From assembly GCA_035296565.1 (NCBI GenBank), contig DATHAQ010000024.1:1-31648 (forward strand): a DNA stretch of 31,648 nt. The letters are read 5' to 3'. This stretch comes from JACCZR01 sp035296565 (GTDB lineage Bacteria; Actinomycetota; Thermoleophilia; Solirubrobacterales; Thermoleophilaceae). Shown here one piece after another: positions 17,868 through 25,372 of the stretch. The notes beneath the pieces are model-generated. The model did not search any database. It saw only the letters and a program-made list of their open reading frames with translations, and was not told where the DNA came from. Position numbers and translations under genes: made by a program. Within the stretch, counting starts at the first letter, position 1, and the number at the start of each line of letters is the position of its first letter.

Positions 17868-20096
17868 ATGTCGGAGGGGGATGGAGACCAGCAGCAGGCA
17901 CCGGCCGCGGGGCGCGTGTCGCTGCTGGCCGAGGACTCCCACGACCGCGAGCTCGTCTTCGACTTCGGCTTCGACGAGGAGCTCAACGCGGCGGTCAAGC
18001 AGCTGCCGCGCCGCTGGTTCGACTGGCGGCGAAGGCACTGGCGCGTCCCCGCTGACCCGCGCCTCGCCAAGGAGGTCGAGGAGCTGCTGGCCCGCTTCGG
18101 CGAGCTCCAGCCCTCGCCCGACGTGCTCGCGTGGCTGAGCGACTCCGACCGCTGGCGGGCGCTGGTCTCCGTTGTCGTGTACGAGGGCCGCGGCGCTTTT
18201 GCGCTGCGCACGCTCTCCGGCGAGGCCCCCGACGACCTCGACGGCGTGGTGGAGATCACCGAGGGCCGGCTGGTCTGGCCCTTCACCGCCGCGGCCGCCT
18301 CGCGGCTGGTCCAGCTGGAGGGCGTCCAGCTGGACGACGTCGCCTCCGCCTGCGTGCGCACGCTGCGCCGCGGCGGCACGCCGGCTCCGGCCGAGCTGGC
18401 CCTGGAGATCGGGGAGGAGGGCGAGCCCGAGGTGGTCATCTACACCGTGTGGGATCCCGCGCTGGCCCGCGACTTTCGCCGCCTGCCCGAGGCGCACCTG
18501 GTGGACCGCAGCGGCCGCTTCTACAACCGCTCGGCCGCCACCGGCGTCGCCGTGCCCGCCGACGCCGCGCTGGCGCGGGACATGGCCGGCTTCCTCGAAG
18601 AGCATCCCGCCGTGGCCGTCGACGAGTCGCTGCGGGAAGTCCTGGACGAGCTGGTCGGAGAACACGACCGGGCCGAGACGACGGTCCGACTCTCCTACGC
18701 CGAGGACGCGGAGCTGCCCGCCCTGTCGCTGGGCGGCGAGCTGCACCCGTTCCAGCGCGCGGGCGTGCGCTACGCGTTGCAGCGCCGGCGAACGTTCATC
18801 GCCGACGAGCAGGGCCTGGGCAAGACCATCCAGGCGCTGGCCGCCATGGAAGCGGCGGACGCCTTCCCCGCGGCGGTGATCTGCCCCGCGAGCGTGAAGC
18901 TCAACTGGCAGCGCGAGACGGAGACCTGGCTCGCCCAGCGCAGCGTCGCGGTCGTAGACGGGCGGACCTCCGCCGGCTGGCCGGTCGAGGCCGACGACGC
19001 CGAGCTGGTCGTCCTCAACTACGACATCCTCGAGGCGCACCTCGACAAGCTGCTGGCCCGTGGGCTGCGTGCGCTGGTCCTGGACGAGTCGCACTACGTC
19101 AAGAACGCCCGCGCTCAGCGCACGAAGGCGACGATCGAGCTGGCGGCCCGGCTGCCCGACGACGCGCTGCGCCTGGCCCTGACCGGGACGCCGGTGCTCA
19201 ACCGCCCCGAGGAGCTCGTCTCTCAGCTGCGGGCCATCGGCCGCCTGGCGGACTTCGGCAGCGGCGCGCGGCTGTCGCGGCGCTTCCGGGACGCCGGCAG
19301 CGACGACCGCCTGCACTGGAACCTGCGCGCGAACTGCTACGTGCGGCGCACGAAGGAGCAGGTGCTGCCCCAGCTGCCGTCCAAGCGCCACGACACCGTG
19401 CCGGTGCCGCTGTCCAACGAGGAGGAGTACCGCCTGGCCGAGCAGGACGTGATCGCCTGGCTGCAGACGCTCCCGCTCGATCTCAAGGCGCTGGACGCCA
19501 AGGTCGCGGCGGCGCTGCGCTCCGAGCAGCTCGTCCGCCTGAACAACCTGCGCCAGCTCGCCGCCGCGGGCAAGCTGCCGACCGCGCTGAGCTGGGTCTC
19601 CGACTTCCTCGAGTCGGGTGAGCCGCTCGTGGTCTTCGCCGAGCACGTGGCCATCCAGCGCGCGGTGCTGGAGCACTTCCCGGGCTCCGCGCACATCCTG
19701 GGCGCGGACTCCAGCACCCGCCGCCAGGCGGCCGTCGACCGCTTCCAGGCCCAGGACGGGCCCCAGCTGATCGTGTGCTCGCTGAAGGCCGCCTCGCAGG
19801 GCATCACGCTCACGCGCGCGTCGAACGTGGCCTTCCTGGAGCTCGACTGGACGCCGGCCCGCCACGACCAGGCCGAGGACCGCCTGCACCGCATCGGCCA
19901 GGAGAGCGCGGTGACCGCCTGGTACCTGCTCGCGCTCGACACGATCGACGCCGCGATGGGCGACGTGCTGGACCGCAAGCGCGCCGTGATAAACGCGGTG
20001 ACCGACGGCAGGGTCCAGGCCGACGAGTCGGTCGTGGACGCGGTGGTGCGCGACCTGCGCGGCCGGGAGCCCGGCGACATGCGGGTGGTGGCCTGA
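17868..20096 (+). CDS. SNF2-family helicase, SMARCAL1-like
   Basis: A 742-aa superfamily 2 ATPase. The Swi2/Snf2 core has DEQGLGKTIQA (Walker A, K319), LDESHYVKN (Walker B, D406-H409), LALTGTPVLNRPEEL (motif III) and QAEDRLHRIGQ (motif VI, about 668-678). Before the core lie two stretches resembling the HARP domain of eukaryotic SMARCAL1: FDFGFDEELNAAVKQLP with WRRRHWRVPAD (about 25-60) and a second WDPALARDFRRLPEA with DRSGRFYNRSAA (about 198-225). SMARCAL1 reanneals RPA-coated DNA at stalled forks; a similar annealing activity is inferred, not shown. No C-terminal nuclease domain is seen. The stop overlaps the likely start of the GNAT gene. Confidence 0.92.
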   Translation: MSEGDGDQQQAPAAGRVSLLAEDSHDRELVFDFGFDEELNAAVKQLPRRWFDWRRRHWRVPADPRLAKEVEELLARFGELQPSPDVLAWLSDSDRWRALVSVVVYEGRGAFALRTLSGEAPDDLDGVVEITEGRLVWPFTAAAASRLVQLEGVQLDDVASACVRTLRRGGTPAPAELALEIGEEGEPEVVIYTVWDPALARDFRRLPEAHLVDRSGRFYNRSAATGVAVPADAALARDMAGFLEEHPAVAVDESLREVLDELVGEHDRAETTVRLSYAEDAELPALSLGGELHPFQRAGVRYALQRRRTFIADEQGLGKTIQALAAMEAADAFPAAVICPASVKLNWQRETETWLAQRSVAVVDGRTSAGWPVEADDAELVVLNYDILEAHLDKLLARGLRALVLDESHYVKNARAQRTKATIELAARLPDDALRLALTGTPVLNRPEELVSQLRAIGRLADFGSGARLSRRFRDAGSDDRLHWNLRANCYVRRTKEQVLPQLPSKRHDTVPVPLSNEEEYRLAEQDVIAWLQTLPLDLKALDAKVAAALRSEQLVRLNNLRQLAAAGKLPTALSWVSDFLESGEPLVVFAEHVAIQRAVLEHFPGSAHILGADSSTRRQAAVDRFQAQDGPQLIVCSLKAASQGITLTRASNVAFLELDWTPARHDQAEDRLHRIGQESAVTAWYLLALDTIDAAMGDVLDRKRAVINAVTDGRVQADESVVDAVVRDLRGREPGDMRVVA

Positions 20097-20602
20097 CAAG
20101 CGGCCCCCGGGCCGACCGCGCCGTAGTCCTTCGGGGACCCGAGCCGGGCGACCTCGGCTGGGTCGTCGAGCGCCACGGCGTCTTGTACGCGCACGAGTAC
20201 GGCTGGGACGAGCGCTTCGAGGGCCTGGTTGCGGAAGTGGTAGGCGACTACGCCGCTCGTACCGACCGCAGGCGCAACGCCGCCTGGATCGCCGAGGTCG
20301 ACGGGCGCCGGGCGGGCTCGGTCTTCCTGGTCGAGGACGGCTCCGAGACGGCGCGGCTGCGGCTGCTGCTCGTCGAGCCCGACGCCCGCGGGGCGGGCCT
20401 CGGCCGCCGGCTGGTGGAGGAGGCCGTTCGCTTCGCCCGTGGTGCCGGCTACAGCGAGGTCGTGCTCTGGACCAACGACGTTCTCGCCTCGGCGCGGCCG
20501 ATCTACGAGTCGGCGGGCTTCAGGCTCGTCGCCGAGGAGCCGCACTCGCGCTTCGGGCCGGAGGTCGTCGGGCAGGACTGGACGCTCGCGCTGGGCGTAT
20601 AG
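20093..20602 (+). CDS. GNAT N-acetyltransferase
   Basis: A GNAT enzyme of about 169 aa; the acceptor substrate is unknown. The acetyl-CoA loop is VEPDARGAGLGRRLVEEA, and the sequence from LRGPEPGDLGWVVERHGVLYAHEYGWDERFE to FGPEVVGQDWTLAL matches the GNAT half of MarR-GNAT fusion proteins, here without the MarR part. The start is a problem: between the helicase stop and the conserved N-terminal strand there is no ATG, GTG or TTG in frame; the first is a TTG at 20183, which would cut into the fold. A CTG at 20093 overlaps the helicase stop as CTGA, analogous to the ATGA and TTGA overlaps elsewhere here, and I use it. Its stop overlaps the -10 box of the next gene. Confidence 0.85.
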   Translation: MTSGPRADRAVVLRGPEPGDLGWVVERHGVLYAHEYGWDERFEGLVAEVVGDYAARTDRRRNAAWIAEVDGRRAGSVFLVEDGSETARLRLLLVEPDARGAGLGRRLVEEAVRFARGAGYSEVVLWTNDVLASARPIYESAGFRLVAEEPHSRFGPEVVGQDWTLALGV

Positions 20603-20658
20603 TCAGCTCCCCACTTTCGTCGCGCGCCCGGTCGGAGAAGGCGCGGACCGCGAGGAGA
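20598..20658 (+). promoter_or_regulatory. Promoter and structured leader of second gltB-like gene (copy 2)
   Basis: The -10 box TATAGT (20598-20603) overlaps the GNAT stop codon. CTCCCC (20607-20612), CGTCG (20618-20622), the stem CGCGCC/GGCGCG (20623-20628 with 20640-20645), the 11-nt loop CGGTCGGAGAA (20629-20639) and the Shine-Dalgarno GAGGAGA (20652-20658) follow. The loop differs from copy 1 at a single base, and one stem pair covaries (G-C here, A-U there). CTCC can pair with GGAG in either the loop or the Shine-Dalgarno. Flanking sequence differs freely, so the resemblance is not simply a recent duplication. I infer a common regulatory RNA for both glutamate-synthase genes. Confidence 0.6.
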
Positions 20659-20665
20659 GATCCCT

Positions 20666-23600
20666 TTGGAGCACCGTTACTCGCCCACGAGGGCCTTTGG
20701 CCCGAAGCGGGCTCCGCAGCAGGCAGACAGCCGCGACGCGTGCGCGCTGTACGCCTGGATCGCCAAGGACGCCCAGCCGGCGCACGAGCCGATCCCCGGC
20801 GCCGTCGAGGCGCTGGAGCGGATGGTCCACCGCGCGGGCTCGGTGGACGGCGAAGGCGACGGCTGCGGGGTCCTACTCGACATCCCGCGCGAGCTGTGGA
20901 GCGAGGAGGTGCGGCGTGGCGGCCACGCTTCCAAGCTGGCGCTCGACCCGAACTTCACCGTCCTGCACGCCTTCATCCCGCGCACGGCGGCACCCGAGGA
21001 GCTCAAGGGCCGTGCTCGCGAGCTGCTGAGCAAGTCGGGGCTGCGCATCCTAGCCGAGCGCCACGACGTGGTCGAGTCCAGCGCGCTCGGTCCCACCGCC
21101 CGCGAGGAGGAGCCGCGCTTCTGGCAGCTCGGCGGCGTGATCGACGACCCGCGCCTGACCTTCGAGCTCACCATCCGGCTCGAGTCCGAGCTGGATCTCC
21201 ACGTGGCGAGCTGCTCGACGGACACCGTGGTCTACAAGGCGATGGGTGGTCCGCTGGCGCTCGGCGGCTACTTCCCCGACCTGCTCGACCCGCGCACGAA
21301 GACCACGGCGGTCTTCGGGCACAACCGCTACTCGACGAACACCTGGCCGGCGCTGAAGCGCGTGCAGCCCTTCGGCGTCCTGGGCCACAATGGCGAGATC
21401 AACACCATCGCCCGGCTGCGCCAGGAGGCCAAGATGATCGGCGTGCCGCTGGGAGAGGGCACCTCGGACTCCGAGGACCTCAACCGCACCGTCGAGTCGC
21501 TGATCGCCCGCGGCGGCCTGACGCTGGTCGAGGCGCTCGAGCTGACGCTGCCGCCGATCGTCAACGAGATAAAGGGGATGCCCGAGGAGCTGCGCGGCTT
21601 CTACATGTACCTGCGCCAGGCCTTCGGCCCCTTCGCCCAGGGGCCGGTCGCCTTGGTCTCGCGCCACGGCGACGAGTGCGTGTTCGCCGTCGACGCGCTC
21701 GGCCTGCGGCCGCTGTGGCACGTCGAGACCCCCGAGGCGCACGTCTTCTCGAGCGAGTCCGGCGTGGTCGCGGTGGCCGACACCGTGGGCGAGCCCAAGC
21801 CGCTGGCGCCCGGCGAGAAGCTGATGGTCAGGATCGAGCGCGGCAAGGGTGAGTCGCGCCTGGTCGACCACCACCGGCTGCAGCGGCTGTGCTGTGAGCG
21901 CTGGCGCGAGCGCACCGGCGGCGGCGCCCACGACGTCGGCTTCCAGCGCGCGCTGCCGGTCGGCGGACCGCTGGAGGGCGCGGAGATCCCCGGCTATTCC
22001 AGCGCCGGCCCTGCCGAGCCGGTGCGGGTCGAGTCGCGGGTCCTGGGCGGCTTCGGCTGGCAGCGCGAGGACATGCGCCTGGTCCAGCAGATGGCCAACA
22101 CGGGCGCCGAGCCGATCAGCTCACTGGGTTACGACGGCCCGCTCGCCGCCCTGTCGCCCGAGCGCCAGAACCTGGCCGACTTCTTCAAGGAGTCCGTGGC
22201 CGTGGTCACCAACCCGGCCATCGACCGCGAGCGGGAGGTCGAGCACTTCTCCTGCCGCGCGGTGATGGGCCCGCGCCCCGGCCTGCACACGGTCCCCGAC
22301 GACGTCTACACCGTCGAGACCGCCTTCCCGGTGATCCTCGGCGGTCACCACGAGCTGGCGCCGCTCAGCGACGAGGCCTACCGCAAGATCGCGCGTGAGC
22401 ACAAGACCTACCTGCTCGAGGATCTGTGGGAGGAGTTCCGCGGGCGGGCGAAGGTGCTCGACTGCGCGTGCCTGGACTCGGAGTCCACCAGCGGCGTCGC
22501 GGAGCGCCTCAAGCACGAGGCGACCGGAGCGGTGCGCGACGGCGCGCGCCTGTTGGTGCTCGACGACCGCACCGCCTACGACGGCGGGCGGCGCTACCTC
22601 GACCCGCACCTGGCGCTGGCGGCGGTGGACCTCGCGCTGCGCGAGCACTGGACGGCCAGCGACGAGCCCAACCTGCGCCGGCGCTGCGGCCTGGTCCTCA
22701 GGTCATCCGCCGTCCGCAACGTGCACGACGTTGTGCTCGCGATGGGCCTCGGCGCGGACGGGGTGTGCCCGTACACGATGATCGAGGTGGCGCTGCTCGA
22801 CGACTACGCGGCGGCCATCGACAACCTGGCCACCGCGCTGCGCAAGGGGATCGAGAAGGTGATCTCCACGATCGGGATCCACGAGTCGCGCGGCTACGCG
22901 CGGCTGTTCTCTTCGATCGGCTTGAAGCCCGAGATCACCAAGGTCTTCGGCACGGTCGGCTACGCCGGCTCGCGCCAGGGCGGCACCGGCTTGGGTCAGC
23001 TCGACCTCGACGGCGACCAGCGCCAGCGCGTCCTGGCCGGCGAAGAGGACTCCAAGCCGGCGAAGACGTTCCGTTTCTACCCCAAGGTCTACAAGGCCGC
23101 AGTGTCCGCGGCGGCGGGCATTGGCGACTACTCGGCCTACTCCGAGCGCGTGCGCGGCCTCGAGCTCGAGCAGCCGGTTGCCATTCGCCACCTGCTCGAC
23201 CTGGAGTCCGACCGCGAGCCGCTCCCGGCCGAGGCCGCCGACCCCGGCGTGGGCCTGCACTCCTACCCGATCTTCATCGCGCCGATGAGCTTCGGGTCGC
23301 AGGGCGAGACCGCCTACCGCGCCTACGCCGAGGCCGCCAAGCGGGCCAACGTGATCGCCATGAACGGGGAGGGCGGCGAGCTCCCCGACCTCTACGGCCG
23401 CTACCCGCAATGGCGCGGGCAGCAAGTCTCCGGCGGGCGCTTCGGGGTCACCGGCGAGATGCTCAACTCTTCCTACCTCGTCGAGATCAAGATCGGGCAG
23501 GGGGCCAAGCCCGGCGAGGGCGGCAACCTGCCGGGGAGGAAGGTCACCGCGGCGATCGCGCGTGCCCGCAACGGCGCCGGCGCCGTCGACCTCATCTCAC

Positions 23601-25207
23601 CGTCGAGCAACCACGACGTCAACTCGATCGAGGACCTGGCGGAGCTCGTCGACGAGCTCAAGACGGCCAATCCCGACGCGCGCGTCTCGGTGCGGGTTCC
23701 GGTGGTCCCGAACATCGGCACGATCGCGGTCGGCATCGCCAAGGCGGGCGCCGACATGATCACGCTGAGCGGCTTCGACGGCGGCACCGGCGCCGCCCGG
23801 ACCCACGCCCTGCGCCACGTCGGCCTGCCCGCCGACATCGGCACGCGGGCGGCGCACCTGGCTCTGATGGAGGCGGGCGTCCGCAACCGCGTGGAGATCT
23901 GGGCCGACGGCGGCCTGCGCCACGCCCACGACATCGTGAAGCTGCACTGCCTGGGCGCCAACCGCGTCGGCTTCGGCACCCTCGCGATGGTCGCGCTCGG
24001 CTGCACGATTTGCCGCGGCTGCCAGCTCGATACCTGCCATGTCGGCATCGCCACCCAGATCGCCGACCGCCAGGAAGCCGAGCTCAAGGGCCTGAAGAAG
24101 TTCGCCCCGCAGGAGCTCGAGACCGCCTCGGCCAACTGCGCGCGCTTCTTCACGGCGATGGGCGAGGAGGTGCGGGAGCTGACCGCGGCGCTGGGCTTTG
24201 AGCGCACGCAGGACCTCGTCGGCCGCTCCGACGTGCTGATCCAGGCCCGCGGCACCGACCGTCTCGATGCCTCCGACCTCATCAAGGCGCCCGAGGAGAA
24301 GCTCGACCTCGAGCCGCTGGACATGCCCCAGCCGCCGGACGAGCGCCGGGCCCCCGGCCTCGTGCTCAGCCGCCCGCTGGGGATGCGCCCCAAGGACCCC
24401 GAGGCCGACCGCGCGCAGGGCGCGCAGGCGGCGGGCGAGCTGGCGCGGCAGCGCATCGCCGGCACCGGCCCCGAAGCGACCGAGGACACGCTCACCGAGC
24501 TGCGGCTCGAGGAGGGCGCGGTGGGCGGCCAGGGGCTGGCGGCCTTCAATGTGCACGGGGCCGACGTGACCGTGGAGGGGGGTGCCCAGGACGGCGCGGC
24601 GAAGGCCATGCTGGGCGGCAAGGTCGCGGTGATGAAGGGGACCAACCGGCTGGGGCAGAGGGTCAACGGCTCGGTCGGCAAGGCATTCGCCTACGGCGCC
24701 CAGAAGGGGCGCCTCTACGTGCAGGGCGACGCCGACTCGCGCTTCGGCATCCGCCTCAGCGGCGCCGACGTCGTGGTGGGCGGCGAGCCCGGCGAGCCAC
24801 TGGACGACTCCCGCGGCTGCCTCGCCGACCGCGCGAACCTGAAGGGGTTCGCCTTCGAGTACATGACCGGCGGCCGCGCGGTGGTGATGGGCGACCCCGG
24901 GCCCTGGATGTGCGCCGGCCAGACCGGTGGCCGCGTCTACCTGCGCGTCAACCACGAGTGGCACCTCGACCGAGCGGCGCTCGAGCGCCGCAAGGGCCGG
25001 GGCGCGAAGGCCGCCATCTGCGAGCTCGACGCCCAGGGAATGCTCGATGTGCAGGAGCTGTTGGGACGCTACGCCGCCGAGCTCGAGGCCACCGGCCAGC
25101 CCGAGGAGGCCGAGCGGATCAACCACCTGGCGGCCGAGCCGCGCTCCCATTTCCTCATGAGCGTGCCCGAGGCCGAGCACACGGACCCCTCCGTGTCCAC
25201 GGAGTAG
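20666..25207 (+). CDS. Second glutamate synthase large-subunit-like protein
   Basis: A 1513-aa protein with the full domain order of GltB but strongly diverged from the first copy. The glutaminase nucleophile is expected to be C26 in SRDACALYAWIAK, with HNRYSTNTWP and GHNGEINT as matching motifs. The FMN synthase part has GQGAKPGEGGNLPG and GFDGGTGAA. The Fe-S segment CTICRGCQLDTC keeps the C-x5-C-x4-C pattern (C1113, C1119, C1124) but has an extra cysteine, C1116. A GXGXG domain follows (KVAVMKGTNRLGQRVNGSVG onward, FEYMTGGRAVVMG). The TTG start is supported by GAGGAG 8 nt upstream. No gltD lies beside it, so it may use another GltD or ferredoxin, or have a changed reaction. It has its own promoter and shares a leader with gltB. 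Confidence 0.93.
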   Translation: MEHRYSPTRAFGPKRAPQQADSRDACALYAWIAKDAQPAHEPIPGAVEALERMVHRAGSVDGEGDGCGVLLDIPRELWSEEVRRGGHASKLALDPNFTVLHAFIPRTAAPEELKGRARELLSKSGLRILAERHDVVESSALGPTAREEEPRFWQLGGVIDDPRLTFELTIRLESELDLHVASCSTDTVVYKAMGGPLALGGYFPDLLDPRTKTTAVFGHNRYSTNTWPALKRVQPFGVLGHNGEINTIARLRQEAKMIGVPLGEGTSDSEDLNRTVESLIARGGLTLVEALELTLPPIVNEIKGMPEELRGFYMYLRQAFGPFAQGPVALVSRHGDECVFAVDALGLRPLWHVETPEAHVFSSESGVVAVADTVGEPKPLAPGEKLMVRIERGKGESRLVDHHRLQRLCCERWRERTGGGAHDVGFQRALPVGGPLEGAEIPGYSSAGPAEPVRVESRVLGGFGWQREDMRLVQQMANTGAEPISSLGYDGPLAALSPERQNLADFFKESVAVVTNPAIDREREVEHFSCRAVMGPRPGLHTVPDDVYTVETAFPVILGGHHELAPLSDEAYRKIAREHKTYLLEDLWEEFRGRAKVLDCACLDSESTSGVAERLKHEATGAVRDGARLLVLDDRTAYDGGRRYLDPHLALAAVDLALREHWTASDEPNLRRRCGLVLRSSAVRNVHDVVLAMGLGADGVCPYTMIEVALLDDYAAAIDNLATALRKGIEKVISTIGIHESRGYARLFSSIGLKPEITKVFGTVGYAGSRQGGTGLGQLDLDGDQRQRVLAGEEDSKPAKTFRFYPKVYKAAVSAAAGIGDYSAYSERVRGLELEQPVAIRHLLDLESDREPLPAEAADPGVGLHSYPIFIAPMSFGSQGETAYRAYAEAAKRANVIAMNGEGGELPDLYGRYPQWRGQQVSGGRFGVTGEMLNSSYLVEIKIGQGAKPGEGGNLPGRKVTAAIARARNGAGAVDLISPSSNHDVNSIEDLAELVDELKTANPDARVSVRVPVVPNIGTIAVGIAKAGADMITLSGFDGGTGAARTHALRHVGLPADIGTRAAHLALMEAGVRNRVEIWADGGLRHAHDIVKLHCLGANRVGFGTLAMVALGCTICRGCQLDTCHVGIATQIADRQEAELKGLKKFAPQELETASANCARFFTAMGEEVRELTAALGFERTQDLVGRSDVLIQARGTDRLDASDLIKAPEEKLDLEPLDMPQPPDERRAPGLVLSRPLGMRPKDPEADRAQGAQAAGELARQRIAGTGPEATEDTLTELRLEEGAVGGQGLAAFNVHGADVTVEGGAQDGAAKAMLGGKVAVMKGTNRLGQRVNGSVGKAFAYGAQKGRLYVQGDADSRFGIRLSGADVVVGGEPGEPLDDSRGCLADRANLKGFAFEYMTGGRAVVMGDPGPWMCAGQTGGRVYLRVNHEWHLDRAALERRKGRGAKAAICELDAQGMLDVQELLGRYAAELEATGQPEEAERINHLAAEPRSHFLMSVPEAEHTDPSVSTE

Positions 25208-25372
25208 CCCGGGCCCGGGCCGCGAGGAGACCAAGAAGGACGACGAGCCCGACTCGGGGCCGCTGGCCTTCACCGGCCTGGACGTATGGCAGCTGGTGCT
25301 CCTGGGCATCGTGCTGCTGGCCGGCGGGCTCGGCGCCCGACGCCTGCTCGCCAACTGAGCCGGTCTAGACCG
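25208..25372. other. Convergent junction with two perfect palindromes
   Basis: A 14-bp palindrome built of alternating CCC/GGG blocks (25207-25220) begins at the stop of the gltB-like gene, and a 12-bp palindrome CGGTCTAGACCG (25361-25372) contains the stop of the minus-strand membrane-protein gene. Neither has a loop or a T run, so neither is a typical terminator, but both sit where transcripts converge. The LAFTG reading frame lies between them. Confidence 0.4.
25209..25358 (+). CDS. Short frame with LAFTG sortase-type C-terminal signal
   Basis: This frame ends in GPLAFTG, a hydrophobic helix (VWQLVLLGIVLLAGGLGA) and RRLLAN: the three-part sorting signal of sortase substrates. LAxTG is the form recognised by class E sortases of actinobacteria. 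Nearly every third codon position from about 25209 on is G or C, as in real genes here. The segment before it is charged (REETKKDDEPDSG). No ATG, GTG or TTG exists in frame from the preceding stop at 25160. GAGGAG at 25224-25229 is followed 6 nt later by AAG, perhaps a lost ATG. The frame is +1 to that of the preceding gltB-like gene. It may be a non-AUG small gene, a remnant, or a sequencing-frame artefact at the GC-rich palindrome. Confidence 0.4.
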   Translation, partial: PGPGREETKKDDEPDSGPLAFTGLDVWQLVLLGIVLLAGGLGARRLLAN

